DNA of 64,000 bases from Herbinix hemicellulosilytica. GTDB lineage: Bacteria > Bacillota > Clostridia > Lachnospirales > Lachnospiraceae. Positions 26,926 to 36,315 of this stretch are shown here, one piece after another. A program made the position numbers and the translations under genes. Each line of letters opens with the position of its first letter. Within the stretch, counting starts at the first letter, position 1. A model generated the notes under the pieces. That model saw nothing but the letters and a program-made list of their open reading frames with translations. It did not search any database and had not been told where the DNA came from. The stretch lies in contig NZ_CVTD020000015.1 in the NCBI RefSeq assembly GCF_002904165.1, forward strand, positions 248,001 through 312,000, read 5' to 3'.

Positions 26926-28341
26926 TTATTTATCCCTTTTAAAATTACTGATTATTTCTGCAGGTTGTCTGTATTCGTCCCGAACTGTTTGGGGAAGCTT
27001 TTTAAATGCTTCATTGTAACGCTTATCTAAGTCTTCTAGGACTTCTTCCACGGACATATCATCATAGACTCCTGCAAAAATATCTGAAATAGTCTGCCTG
27101 TATAAAGTCCCGTCAACCCTAATTATGTTTTCCGGTGTAGGAAGCATAAGCACCTTGTCAGGTATATTGGCAAAGTCGGAAAAACCCTTTAATGCCGGTT
27201 TGCTCTTTGCCATATCAATTGCCTCCTGACGGAAAGGTATATAAAGGGATTGGGAATACATCTGGGCTGCATTCTCATCGGAATAAAAGAACTTTAATAC
27301 TTCCATAGTTTTCTTCGGTTTATCGTAAGCCGAAACACTGATCCCAAGCAAAGATGTGGCATCGGCAAACTCTTTAAATGCCGGCTCGTCCTCTGTAAAT
27401 GAAGGGACCGGTATTACAGACCAATTAATATTTGCGGGAAACTGATCGTTATAAACACTGGTGTCAAAACTGGCCCCGGGTATCATACCTACCCTTCCCT
27501 CGGCAAACTGGGCTCTTGCGGCATCCGCATCCAGGTTTTCAAATCCGGGAAAGACACTGTTATCGTCAATCATTCCTTTTACCGCCTTAATAACCGGGGC
27601 AAAAGCCGAAAAATCAAATTCCATAGTTTCATAGTTAAATCCCACATGGCCTACATTTACACCGTTGGGCCTGATAAGATAGGTACTTATCATCCAGTCT
27701 GACTTAAGCCCCAATATCCAGCCATACGCTTTGCCGTCACTTGCCTCGGTTATCCGCCTGGCAGCTTCCCTGACCTCATCCCAAGTTTTAGGGTAACGGT
27801 CTATTCCTGCTTTTTTAAATAAATCCTCGTTTATGATAAATTTGTAAGTAGTCAAATTATATGGCAGGGTATATACCTTTCCGTTAAAAATATGCTGATT
27901 ATTGATAAGATAATTGCCATAACTTTCTGCCAGTTCCTGTCCTCCGGGAAGATCAGTAATAGGTACCATATAGCCCGCACTGATAAAATCGGGTACCAAA
28001 ACCATTGTGGGCCTAAACAGTTCCGGGGCAGTTCCTGCAGCCATAGCCTCTTTTATGACATCCTGATACTCCGAGCCGAATACCGTATATTCAATCTCAA
28101 TACCCAGTTCTCTCCCTTTCGTCCTGTTAAACTCTTCAATCTGTTTAAGCCTCAGTTCCTTCTCATGGGCATTATCGGACCATACACGGATCTTTTCCGT
28201 AGTAACCTTTTTTGTCTGGTTATTGCCTTCCGTATCACCATAAGGAGGATTGCCTGTATCTTTGCCTGCACAGCCTGCAAGGCCGAATACAAAGCACAGT
28301 AAAACCCCTAAAATAAATATCCTTACACCGGTATGTTTCAT
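26926..28341 (-). CDS. Extracellular solute-binding lipoprotein, family 1 (second copy in locus)
   Basis: The 471-residue carbohydrate-binding lipoprotein has lipobox LAGC (Cys 24). The mature part begins IRVWSDNAHEKELRLKQIEEFN, clearly paralogous to the binding protein at 36316-37788 (ITVWSDNAHEKELRDKQIAEFN). Both share LPYNLTTYKFIINEDLF-type and DAARAQFAEGRVGMIPGASFD-type blocks. No permease genes lie next to it, so it probably feeds the single permease pair at 34350-36119, giving the importer two receptors of different affinity or specificity. GGAGG lies 5 nt before the ATG. Confidence 0.93.
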   Translation of the reverse strand: MKHTGVRIFILGVLLCFVFGLAGCAGKDTGNPPYGDTEGNNQTKKVTTEKIRVWSDNAHEKELRLKQIEEFNRTKGRELGIEIEYTVFGSEYQDVIKEAMAAGTAPELFRPTMVLVPDFISAGYMVPITDLPGGQELAESYGNYLINNQHIFNGKVYTLPYNLTTYKFIINEDLFKKAGIDRYPKTWDEVREAARRITEASDGKAYGWILGLKSDWMISTYLIRPNGVNVGHVGFNYETMEFDFSAFAPVIKAVKGMIDDNSVFPGFENLDADAARAQFAEGRVGMIPGASFDTSVYNDQFPANINWSVIPVPSFTEDEPAFKEFADATSLLGISVSAYDKPKKTMEVLKFFYSDENAAQMYSQSLYIPFRQEAIDMAKSKPALKGFSDFANIPDKVLMLPTPENIIRVDGTLYRQTISDIFAGVYDDMSVEEVLEDLDKRYNEAFKKLPQTVRDEYRQPAEIISNFKRDK

Positions 28342-28365
28342 CTTATCCTCCTACAGTTAAGAAAC

Positions 28366-29346
28366 TTAAATAAGCATCTCTGCTATTTTAATAATAACAG
28401 GAACGGTAACAATCGATAAAAGAGTTGTAACCGCAAATATCTCCGCAGCCAGTACCGCATTTTTATTGAATTTAATTGCAAACAGTGTTCCTATAGCCGC
28501 CGTCGGTACTGCTGACATTAAAATAGCTGTTATTTTAACCGTTTCATTAATCGGCAGCCAAAAAAACATCATGACAGAAATAAGGGGTACAACCAATAGC
28601 CTTATTAAACTAATATAATATATCCTCAAATTTTTGGTAAATAGTTTTACAATATTGGATTTTCCAATGGTTACTCCCGCAATCAGCATGGCAAAAGGCG
28701 TATTCAGGTTTGCTATGTGGCCCAGTGCCTGATATACAACGTCCGGGACCCTAATCTGAAAGATAAAGCAAATAAGGCCGACAGCAATCCCAATAATTGT
28801 AGGATTTATCAGCTTTTTGAAGAAATCCTTAAAATTTAAGTTCTTTTCTCCGGACATCATCATTACGCCATGGGTCCATGACAAAATATGAAAAACAGTA
28901 AATGCAGCGGTAACATAAAATACACCTTCGCTTCCGAAAATCCCGTTCACCAAAGGTATTCCCATAAATCCTACATTGGCATATATGGCTGCAAAACGTT
29001 CAACTTCTACATTTTCCGCATCAACATATTTTTTTATACGGATTTTGTCCAAGACAATAACTTGCTTTCTTTTTTTCCTGATAAGGATATAAGAAGCAAG
29101 AATACCTACAATATGTACCGCAAAAGACATCAGCAAGGAAATAAGCAAACCCTCAAGAAGTTCTTTACTGAAATCTCTTTGGTAAGATACAAAAATTACT
29201 ATGGGATTAACCAGCATCAATAATATATTTGACAGCTTACTGTTGGTAGTATCGTCAATCAGTTTGGTTTTGTAGCAGATAACACCGATTAGAATTATTA
29301 TAAATATAATAAGAATTTGATTTACCAGTATACCTGAAAAAGACAT
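28366..29346 (-). CDS. AEC family transporter (auxin efflux carrier type)
   Basis: The 326-residue protein has about ten membrane segments in two halves. The family pattern is visible: an N-terminal LVNQILIIFIIILIGVICYKTKLID, LSNILLMLVNPIVIFVSYQ, a polar central loop, then NTPFAMLIAGVTIGK. AEC carriers move organic anions such as malate or lactate across the membrane. In this locus it could export an acid product of the pathway or import an acid substrate; which is not known. AGGAG lies upstream. Confidence 0.88.
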   Translation of the reverse strand: MSFSGILVNQILIIFIIILIGVICYKTKLIDDTTNSKLSNILLMLVNPIVIFVSYQRDFSKELLEGLLISLLMSFAVHIVGILASYILIRKKRKQVIVLDKIRIKKYVDAENVEVERFAAIYANVGFMGIPLVNGIFGSEGVFYVTAAFTVFHILSWTHGVMMMSGEKNLNFKDFFKKLINPTIIGIAVGLICFIFQIRVPDVVYQALGHIANLNTPFAMLIAGVTIGKSNIVKLFTKNLRIYYISLIRLLVVPLISVMMFFWLPINETVKITAILMSAVPTAAIGTLFAIKFNKNAVLAAEIFAVTTLLSIVTVPVIIKIAEMLI

Positions 29347-29359
29347 AAAACACTCCTGT

Positions 29360-30319
29360 TTACCTTATAGTATTAATTGGATTTCCTTCAATAAAAGCCT
29401 TGAGATTTTTAACAACAATGTTCATAAGCCTTTGTCTTGTTTCCTTGGGAGCCCAGGCAATATGGGGCGTAATTATTATATTGGGCGCAGAAAGCAGCGG
29501 ATTGTCCTCTTTTATCGGCTCTACCGACACAACATCAACTGCGGCTGCAGCCACTTTTCCGCTTATTAAGGCATCCCTCAAATCTTCTTCTACAATAAGG
29601 GGGCCCCTGGCGGTATTTAAAATTATAACCCCGTCTTTCATTTTGCTTATGGAGTCTTTGTTTATAATGCCCTTGGTTTCAGGAAATAGAGGGCAATGCA
29701 GGGATATAACATCGGATTCTCTTATAAGTTCGTCAAAAGAGACCTGCCTTCCTATATCCTTAATGTCTTCCTCCTTTATGGGGCTGCGGTTATAGGCAAG
29801 AATATTCATACCGAGGGCTTTTGCAATTCTTGCCGTCCCCTGCCCGATCTTTCCGTAACCTATAATCCCCATAGTTTTTCCCGCAAGTTCGATTAAAGGA
29901 TATTTCCAATAGCAAAAGTCCGGGGACTTGGACCAGTCACCGTTTCTAACCGAAGCCCAATGCTCTCCGATATGATGGCATAATTCCAATAACAGGGCTA
30001 TGGTAAACTGGCTTACGGCATCGGTCCCGTATGCCGGAACATTGGTTACTACTATATTCCTTTTATTCGCAGCCGCCACATCAACCACGTTGTAGCCGGT
30101 GGCCAATACGCCTATATACTTTACTTTCGGACACATTGACAGGATTTCGTCCGTTATTACTGTTTTATTGGTAAACACAATTTCCGCATCTTTCATTCTT
30201 TCCACAACAAGATCCTGGGGAGTCCTGTCGTAAACCGTCAAGTCCCCCATTTTTTCCAACTCCTCCCAGCTAAGGTCGCCGGGATTTAATGTATATCCGT
30301 CAAGGACAACCATTTTCAT
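29360..30319 (-). CDS. D-isomer-specific 2-hydroxyacid dehydrogenase (copy 2)
   Basis: This 319-residue enzyme resembles hydroxypyruvate or glycerate dehydrogenases (MVVLDGYTLNPGDLSW at the N-terminus). It has the NAD site GYGKIGQGTARIAKALG, the arginine in LNTARGPLI, the glutamate in VDVVSVEPI and the histidine in ITPHIAWAP. It is only distantly related to copy 1, so the two probably act on different 2-oxo acids. ATG 30319 has AAGGGA 9 nt upstream; the ATG at 30328 abuts the ribosome binding site. Confidence 0.92.
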   Translation of the reverse strand: MKMVVLDGYTLNPGDLSWEELEKMGDLTVYDRTPQDLVVERMKDAEIVFTNKTVITDEILSMCPKVKYIGVLATGYNVVDVAAANKRNIVVTNVPAYGTDAVSQFTIALLLELCHHIGEHWASVRNGDWSKSPDFCYWKYPLIELAGKTMGIIGYGKIGQGTARIAKALGMNILAYNRSPIKEEDIKDIGRQVSFDELIRESDVISLHCPLFPETKGIINKDSISKMKDGVIILNTARGPLIVEEDLRDALISGKVAAAAVDVVSVEPIKEDNPLLSAPNIIITPHIAWAPKETRQRLMNIVVKNLKAFIEGNPINTIR

Positions 30320-30402
30320 AACATTCATTCCCTTCTGCCTATAATCCGTAATATCAGACTGCCAGCGTTTTGCTCTTGCCGCTTATTTTACTTATCAAAT
30401 AT

Positions 30403-31305
30403 TTAGTCATCCAACAGTGCCCATGCCCGGTTTATTACCCTCTTTGTATTGGCAAGAATAATATCTGCATCTTCACCGGGTCTTGGTGTTACCTCCAATG
30501 AAAGTACATATGGATTATCCGGCCTGAAAAAGCCTTCTTCTTTCAGGACCTTAAAGAACTCCAAAAGCTCCGGAGTATCATTAGCCGAATTGGGATACCC
30601 GAATCTGGGGTGGAGGTCACCGTATGCGTCACAGCCGGGCTTAACAACGGCATTTCCTATATGCAAATGGGTAATATAAGGCCTTAATGTCCTTATAACA
30701 TCACTGATGGTTTCGTATGTGGTAGGTATATGGGACAAGTCTACCAGCAAGCCAAAATTGCTGCAGCTTTTTCTTACGTCTGCCGCAAATTCTGCCGCAT
30801 AAGGGGCAGGGCCGATTAAGGCAGCCTTATCCATATCATAGTCAAAAACCTCAAGTTCAACCGTCATACCCTTCGTTGCAGCATATTTACATACATTAAC
30901 GGTAGTCTTTAACAACTGCTTATAAGCCTCGTCTTTTGTTTCTTCCTTCCATTTGCCGGCAAGAAACGCAATGCCTTTTGCTCCAAGATAAAAAGCTTCA
31001 TCAACAGCCTCCAATAAAGTAGCTTCAGCTTTCTTACGCCCTTCTTCGTCTGTATCATTGGGATTAAGGCCGGTTGATAACAAACGCGGCTGGGCTCCGT
31101 AACATACCTTGATATGGGACTGTTCAAGCAAATCTTTCGTCTGCTTGCGGAGTTCGTCATCCTTAATCTGTGTAATCTCTATGGCATCAAAATAATCGTC
31201 TTTAAGTATCCTTTTTAAAGAATCTATATAATCATAATGTGCAGGCGGATAGCTCATCCAGAGAATAGTCCCAACCTTAAAATATTTATGTATACTTTCT
31301 TTCAT
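30403..31305 (-). CDS. Sugar phosphate isomerase/epimerase (xylose-isomerase-like TIM barrel)
   Basis: The 300-residue protein belongs to the AP_endonuc_2 superfamily. Metal ligands are likely E151-region VELEVFDYD, the DLSHIPTTYE segment, HLHIGN, and the C-terminal SLEVTPRPGED. Family members isomerise or epimerise keto sugars, inosose or hydroxypyruvate. The neighbouring 2-hydroxyacid dehydrogenase makes a small oxo-acid or keto-sugar product plausible. AAAGGAG lies about 10 nt before the ATG. It is separated from the upstream gene by 230 nt that holds a candidate promoter. Confidence 0.85.
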   Translation of the reverse strand: MKESIHKYFKVGTILWMSYPPAHYDYIDSLKRILKDDYFDAIEITQIKDDELRKQTKDLLEQSHIKVCYGAQPRLLSTGLNPNDTDEEGRKKAEATLLEAVDEAFYLGAKGIAFLAGKWKEETKDEAYKQLLKTTVNVCKYAATKGMTVELEVFDYDMDKAALIGPAPYAAEFAADVRKSCSNFGLLVDLSHIPTTYETISDVIRTLRPYITHLHIGNAVVKPGCDAYGDLHPRFGYPNSANDTPELLEFFKVLKEEGFFRPDNPYVLSLEVTPRPGEDADIILANTKRVINRAWALLDD

Positions 31306-31442
31306 ATATCTGAAGCTCCTTTCATAATCGACATTAATCGTAGTAATAACTATATAATACTACCATGGTATACTTGCTGCAACATAATAAAAGCCATTGA
31401 CAATTTATATGCTGTAGCAAAAAATACCTAAATTTATGCCAT

Positions 31443-31462
31443 ATTATATGCCTGAACAGGCA
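31443..31462 (-). promoter_or_regulatory. Candidate internal promoter with palindrome between the -35 and -10
   Basis: On the minus strand the perfect 14-nt palindrome TGCCTGTTCAGGCA (31449-31462) is directly followed by TATAAT (31443-31448). TTGGCA lies 15 nt before the -10, shorter than ideal. A dimeric regulator bound here would block the promoter of the isomerase and downstream genes. Confidence 0.45.
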
Positions 31463-31535
31463 ATGCCAAATTACATAAAAACTACAAAAGTACAGTAAAA
31501 AATTCATTATAGTATCTGCTATTAATATAGGTAAA

Positions 31536-33587
31536 TTACGGATTTTCGGCATGAAGAATATCAAGAAGCACCAGCTTGTCAAACCTTTGCAGGTCCACAA
31601 AGCTAAGCAGCCTTCCAAGAAGCTGGGGCTTATACATGGATTTTGATTTGGCAGAATATTTAAGCCAGTTCTCTGCTGCCCTTTCAAGCATATTCTTTGC
31701 ATCCAATCTGTATTTTTCAATATTTTTGTACCGGTATAAGCACAGATAAACCGCAGCTTTCAGCTTGGCAGCATAATAATGTCCCAAATAGCCCAGAGCT
31801 TCTATATCATCAAGAGTATATAAAAGTTCATTGTTGTCGGTTATTCCTGCCCTCAATTTTAGAACGCCGTTGATTGCATTTTCGGCATGATTATAAATAT
31901 TGTCAGCGACAGAAAGGGGGGATATTTTTTCAGTCGTCTTGCCTTCAGCAATTAACCGGCAGTACTCATTTACACTATGTATATTTTCTCCGGGCATTAC
32001 GGGACAATTTATAAACTCATTGATATCCGCAAAGATTAGTTTGTCCTTTTCAAAATCATACATACATGATCCTTCCGGATACCACTGAAAATCAAAATCA
32101 TGCCAATGGACCCTGTTTAATTCGGGCACAATTTCAGAGGCTTCCTTCCATGTCCCGTACAGCTCTTTAGCTTCGATGTTACTTATATTAAAGTGACTGC
32201 TTAATTCATCCGTAAAATACCCGTCCGCAAGATCAATACGATATGAAAGAAGACCCCAAATGCGTATCATATACCACATCTTGGCTATAAACAGAGGATT
32301 AGAAGTATCTCTTAAGTCCAAATAGTCCCTGCCCCAGGTAAATCCGTCCGCTCCCATATAAAATCCCGTCATTATATCAACCGGCATGTTTTTAAGGTAC
32401 TCTCTTGCAAATTCGGGATTACCCCATCGGTACATATAAAAGTCATCGTTTCTGACTGTCAGCCAGAGTTTATGATTATTCCTTCTGATTTTTAGAAAAT
32501 CATCGATAAAAGCCGGCCTGATGCTGGAATACATATGGGCCTGGGAATATTTAAAACTGATTTCAAAATTGCACGGAAAATCATTAAATTCGGTTACGAT
32601 ATGTTCATATCCCGCATAATGCAGCCTGTGGATGAATCTGAACTCTCTGTCCGGATGAACGGCTATATAATCCCTGACCGCTTTGCCGTAAGTATCCGCA
32701 AGGAATTTTATATCCCTTTCATCCCTTTTCATATTTTCTCCGGCGGTTACCCCGATACCGGAAAGCAGAGGATATGTATCCATAAGATCGTACACGGAAT
32801 GGTATATATAATCTTTTGTCACAGGATTGTCCATATCACAGGTTATTCCGTAAGGATTGTTTTCTGTTCCGTAAACGAAGAGATTCCATGTAAATAAAAA
32901 TATCTTAATACAACGGTTATGGGCATATTCCATAACGGATTTCCAGAATTCTATTTTTTCTTCAATGGACATTTTCTTTACGGTAACTAAGCTTTCTTCC
33001 ATATCGTCATCATACATACGAAGCCCCGCAAGATCCGTCTTTATTGGCCTTAGGGATACTTTGACATCGTCAAGGGCCACTTTTGGGTATTTTTTGGTCC
33101 GTACAAGGGAAGGAAATGGGGATAAAGACCATAAAGACAAAACATTATATCTGTCCATGGCCATTCTGTCCAGGAATTCGGTCCAAAAACCGAAATCCCA
33201 CATATTTTCAATATTATAAAATGCAGAATCGGATGCATCGGAATAACTTGGTGTCCTTGCATCAAGCGGGATATTAAATTTAATACCCCGCATTTTAATA
33301 TAGGGTGTAACCTTAAGGTCCTGCAAATTTATAAGGCCTTTTTTATGTATAATATCCCGGCTAAGGTCCAGTATGCCGTACATAAAACCAGCATCGTCAC
33401 CGGCTTTTATAAGTACCGAACCGTTATGCAGCTTTCGTTCATACCCTTGAGCTTCTATGCCGTCATCATTCATAAGTTTTAGGTCAAATTCGAAGGAAAG
33501 CTCCTTCTCTTTAAGTTCCGCTTGTAGCCTATCTAAAGCCCACCTAATCGGTTCGGTAATCGTAATATTTGAAATTATCTTAATCAT
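31536..33587 (-). CDS. Putative cytosolic glycoside hydrolase (GH20/GH67/GH115-like fold)
   Basis: I cannot assign this 683-residue protein to a named family. The N-terminal 120 residues look like the alpha/beta domain that precedes the barrel in GH20, GH67 and GH115 enzymes (VLIKAGDDAGFMYGILDLSRDI). A barrel-like region follows (about 125-470), with TWNLFVYGTENNPYG, LLSGIGVTAGENM, FIHRLHYAGYEHIV and TGFYMGADGFTWGRDY; acidic residues in the latter blocks are candidate catalysts. The last 200 residues are helical. There is no signal peptide, so it would act on imported material. It overlaps the RraA-like gene by 4 nt. An alpha-glucuronidase-type or hexosaminidase-type activity is possible but unproven. 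Confidence 0.65.
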   Translation of the reverse strand: MIKIISNITITEPIRWALDRLQAELKEKELSFEFDLKLMNDDGIEAQGYERKLHNGSVLIKAGDDAGFMYGILDLSRDIIHKKGLINLQDLKVTPYIKMRGIKFNIPLDARTPSYSDASDSAFYNIENMWDFGFWTEFLDRMAMDRYNVLSLWSLSPFPSLVRTKKYPKVALDDVKVSLRPIKTDLAGLRMYDDDMEESLVTVKKMSIEEKIEFWKSVMEYAHNRCIKIFLFTWNLFVYGTENNPYGITCDMDNPVTKDYIYHSVYDLMDTYPLLSGIGVTAGENMKRDERDIKFLADTYGKAVRDYIAVHPDREFRFIHRLHYAGYEHIVTEFNDFPCNFEISFKYSQAHMYSSIRPAFIDDFLKIRRNNHKLWLTVRNDDFYMYRWGNPEFAREYLKNMPVDIMTGFYMGADGFTWGRDYLDLRDTSNPLFIAKMWYMIRIWGLLSYRIDLADGYFTDELSSHFNISNIEAKELYGTWKEASEIVPELNRVHWHDFDFQWYPEGSCMYDFEKDKLIFADINEFINCPVMPGENIHSVNEYCRLIAEGKTTEKISPLSVADNIYNHAENAINGVLKLRAGITDNNELLYTLDDIEALGYLGHYYAAKLKAAVYLCLYRYKNIEKYRLDAKNMLERAAENWLKYSAKSKSMYKPQLLGRLLSFVDLQRFDKLVLLDILHAENP

Positions 33588-34291
33588 TTGCTTAATCTCT
33601 CCAGGGTTTCATCCGGCTTAAAGCCCAGGGCTTTGTAGTGATCGCTTCTTGTTTTAATATCTTCTTCAAGCTGCAGTTTTGCAAACTTGATTACATCTTC
33701 CGCCACTTCTCTGGGGATTACCAATACTCCGTCATCGTCAGCGCATATAACGTCACCGGGCTTTACGGTTACCCCTGCGCAGTTAATAACTTCTCCGACA
33801 GTTCCGCCCTGTACGCGGCCGTATGAGTGGGTAAAGGTTCTTCTGGTGCAGAATACGGGAGCATTCTCCAGATTGGTCTCATAAGAATCCCTGCAACCGC
33901 CGTCAATAACAACCCCTTCAATACCGCGGCGCATCATGTTCATGGCAATCTCCGAGCCCCAAAGTCCGCCGCGTATACCGTCCATATCTATAACAACAAC
34001 CATGTCTTTGGAATTTTCTTCTGTAATGGTATCCACAAAGCTATAAATATTATTACATTCTCTTGAAAGCTCTTCTTTCCATTCTTCAACGGTTTTGCAT
34101 TCTTTGACCTTGCCCTGTTTCGGATATAATTTAACGGTATGGGCAAATCCTTTAAACTCAATACCAGGGCGTAAAGGCCTCATTCTTTCATCCATAGTCC
34201 CAACATCCACAAGTCCCAAAGCATCCATAGCATCGGATAAGTCTGCACATCTGTACTTTCTAAGTTCTTTAATTAATTCTTCATTTGTCAT
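33584..34291 (-). CDS. RraA-like protein (HMG aldolase / oxaloacetate decarboxylase family)
   Basis: The 235-residue protein contains CADLSDAMDALG and the nucleotide-like fold core VVIDGGCRDS with a preceding GGLWGSEIAMNMMRRGIEG, where the D and R residues bind metal and substrate in class II pyruvate aldolases of this superfamily. Although named after the RNase E inhibitor RraA, members in catabolic loci usually cleave or decarboxylate 4-carboxy-2-oxo acids. AAAGGA lies about 10 nt before the ATG. The overlap with the hydrolase gene shows tight coupling. Confidence 0.85.
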   Translation of the reverse strand: MTNEELIKELRKYRCADLSDAMDALGLVDVGTMDERMRPLRPGIEFKGFAHTVKLYPKQGKVKECKTVEEWKEELSRECNNIYSFVDTITEENSKDMVVVIDMDGIRGGLWGSEIAMNMMRRGIEGVVIDGGCRDSYETNLENAPVFCTRRTFTHSYGRVQGGTVGEVINCAGVTVKPGDVICADDDGVLVIPREVAEDVIKFAKLQLEEDIKTRSDHYKALGFKPDETLERLSK

Positions 34292-34349
34292 ATGACATCA
34301 TCCTTTCAAATTTAATTTTACTTATCTGTAATTTTTATATTTTCAAAAA

Positions 34350-35201
34350 TCAGCCTTTTACCGCTCCGGCCGTAAGTCCTTTAATAAAATAGCGGTTAAA
34401 TATAACATAAACTACAATCATCGGGATAATGGCTATAGAAGTACCCGCAAGCATCAGATTCCAAGAAGAAGCCGCAGCTCCCGTACCTTTTAAGTTCATA
34501 ATACCTACAACTAAAGGCATGCGCTTAGGGTTTGACAAGGTAAATACCATAGGCATAAGATAATCGTTCCATGCAAATCTGAACTCCAAAATTGCTAAAG
34601 TTGCAATAAGAGGCTTTAACAGCGGAAAAATAATGCTTCTGTATATTCTAAAGAAAGTACATCCGTCCACCTTTGCCGATTCATCAATTTCCGGAGAAAT
34701 CGTCCGAATATAAGATCTGGTTACAAATAAGTTGGTAACGTTCAGACCGAAAACACGGATGATTATTACACCCCATAAGGATTTGTTTATCCCGAAAAAT
34801 TTTGCGGTCATAAGCTGGGGATATAAAGTAAGGCTTCCCAAAGAAACAAACATTGAAGATACAACCATGGCAAATAAAAAGTTTTTTAACCTAAAATTAC
34901 CCCTTTCAAACACATATCCTGCTATCGTACTGGTAAATATTGTTCCTACAACAACAAAGAACGATAAAAAGATACTGTTGAAAGTATATTGCTTAAAATT
35001 GGCCAGTTTCCAGGCCTGAACATAGTTGTCTGTAATAAATTTTTCAGGTATCAAACGGCCGCTGTTTGCAAGAAGTTCCATATTGCTTTTAAATGAACCC
35101 ATAAATGTATAAAATAACGGAAATACAGTGAATATGAATACAATCAGAAGTAGCAGATATATAATTGTATTCCCAAGAATCTTCTTATATTTGTAATGCA
35201 T
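34350..35201 (-). CDS. Carbohydrate ABC transporter permease (MalG type)
   Basis: The 283-residue protein has six membrane segments. The EAA loop contains ESAKVDGCTFFRIYRSIIFPLLKP-like sequence (about 185-210), which docks the ATPase. The C-terminus ends in FIKGLTAGAVKG, typical of MalG/UgpE proteins. It is 12 nt after its partner permease. No ATPase gene is in the locus, so a shared MsmX-type ATPase encoded elsewhere is expected. Confidence 0.93.
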   Translation of the reverse strand: MHYKYKKILGNTIIYLLLLIVFIFTVFPLFYTFMGSFKSNMELLANSGRLIPEKFITDNYVQAWKLANFKQYTFNSIFLSFFVVVGTIFTSTIAGYVFERGNFRLKNFLFAMVVSSMFVSLGSLTLYPQLMTAKFFGINKSLWGVIIIRVFGLNVTNLFVTRSYIRTISPEIDESAKVDGCTFFRIYRSIIFPLLKPLIATLAILEFRFAWNDYLMPMVFTLSNPKRMPLVVGIMNLKGTGAAASSWNLMLAGTSIAIIPMIVVYVIFNRYFIKGLTAGAVKG

Positions 35202-35213
35202 AAGAACCTCCGA

Positions 35214-36119
35214 TTAATAACTGTTGCCCAGCTTTTTACTGGATTTCATATAAATAAGTGAAATCATGGCAAGCACTACTGCCGTAACCAGTGCCATACA
35301 GGAAGCATAACCGACTTCTATCGTCCTTCCGTCATATCCGAAGAAATATTTGAATACATAAGTCATAACAACTTCCGTCTTACCGCCGGGCTGACCGTTT
35401 GTAGTAGACAGGATTAAATCCGACATCTTTAAGCTTCCCACTATAGCATTTAAAAGTACAACCTGGAAAGTAGGCCCAATCATAGGCAAGGTAATTTTGA
35501 AAAACCTTTGAACAGGATTAACTCCGTCAAGATCGGCACATTCATACAGTTCCTGCGGAACACTCTGCAGGGCCATCAAGAAAAATACCATATTGATACC
35601 GAAATTATTCCATACAGATGCCAGTCCTATGACAAACATGGCGCTACCCTTATAACTGAACCAACTGATTGGCCTTTCAATAAGGCCTATATTTTGCAGC
35701 ATACCGTTGACAATACCGTTAAAAGACGCAAACATCAGGGAGTATATAAGACCTGCAATTGCCGCGCTTATAACTGTGGGCATAAACAAAACCGTACGAA
35801 AAAACCCGGTTCCTTTCCTTCCCTTATTAAGCAATACTGCAAGCAGCAAAGCCAAAGGTATCTCGACTGCAAGCTTTCCGAAAGACAAGATAATAGTATT
35901 TAATAGCGAATTCCAGTAAGTTTTATCCCTGGTAAATACCCTTACGAAGTTTTCAAAACCAATAAATGTATCCTTGATACCGTTGGAATCATAAAATGCA
36001 TAACGTAAAATATATATGATAGGAAAATAAGTAAAAAGAACGAATCCTATCAGCATCGGAGACAGCATAAGAACTGCCTGTGTCGAATCTTTTTTAAACC
36101 AATTTGTTTTACTTTTCAC
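35214..36119 (-). CDS. Carbohydrate ABC transporter permease (MalF/UgpA type)
   Basis: The 301-residue partner permease begins with a soluble basic stretch and has six membrane segments (ALLMLSPMLIGFVLF-like first segment). The EAA loop is ELYECADLDGVNPVQRFFKITLP. A TTG at 36125 opens the frame, but GTG 36119 has better spacing from AAAGGA. It follows the binding-protein gene after a 190-nt gap that contains a long stem-loop and no clear promoter, so it is probably transcribed by read-through at a lower level. Confidence 0.93.
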   Translation of the reverse strand: MKSKTNWFKKDSTQAVLMLSPMLIGFVLFTYFPIIYILRYAFYDSNGIKDTFIGFENFVRVFTRDKTYWNSLLNTIILSFGKLAVEIPLALLLAVLLNKGRKGTGFFRTVLFMPTVISAAIAGLIYSLMFASFNGIVNGMLQNIGLIERPISWFSYKGSAMFVIGLASVWNNFGINMVFFLMALQSVPQELYECADLDGVNPVQRFFKITLPMIGPTFQVVLLNAIVGSLKMSDLILSTTNGQPGGKTEVVMTYVFKYFFGYDGRTIEVGYASCMALVTAVVLAMISLIYMKSSKKLGNSY

Positions 36120-36170
36120 CGGCAATCTTCCTTTATTTCAACTTTGTCATACTTTTTTATTTACTAATTA

Positions 36171-36259
36171 AAGCTGCCTCTGTATCATTTATTCACTTAT
36201 CTTTACTTTAGATGGGGGTAGGTTTTATATGGGGGAATTTCAGATACATGAGGCAGCTT
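36171..36259 (-). other. Long stem-loop between binding-protein and permease genes
   Basis: AAGCTGCCTC-TGTATC (36171-36186) pairs with GATACATGAGGCAGCTT (36243-36259), 16 bp with one bulge, across a 56-nt loop. No U-tract follows. It starts about 55 nt after the binding-protein stop, the same arrangement as at 17197-17262. Confidence 0.65.
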
Positions 36260-36315
36260 AAATATTTAATTAATATAAGATTATATATTTCTTATATAGG
36301 CTATAGTAATGAGAA

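Noticed and set aside
30403-31305. C-glycoside cleavage system (Dgp-like)
   Set aside because: The isomerase-type barrel fits, but the Gfo/Idh oxidoreductase typical of those systems is absent.
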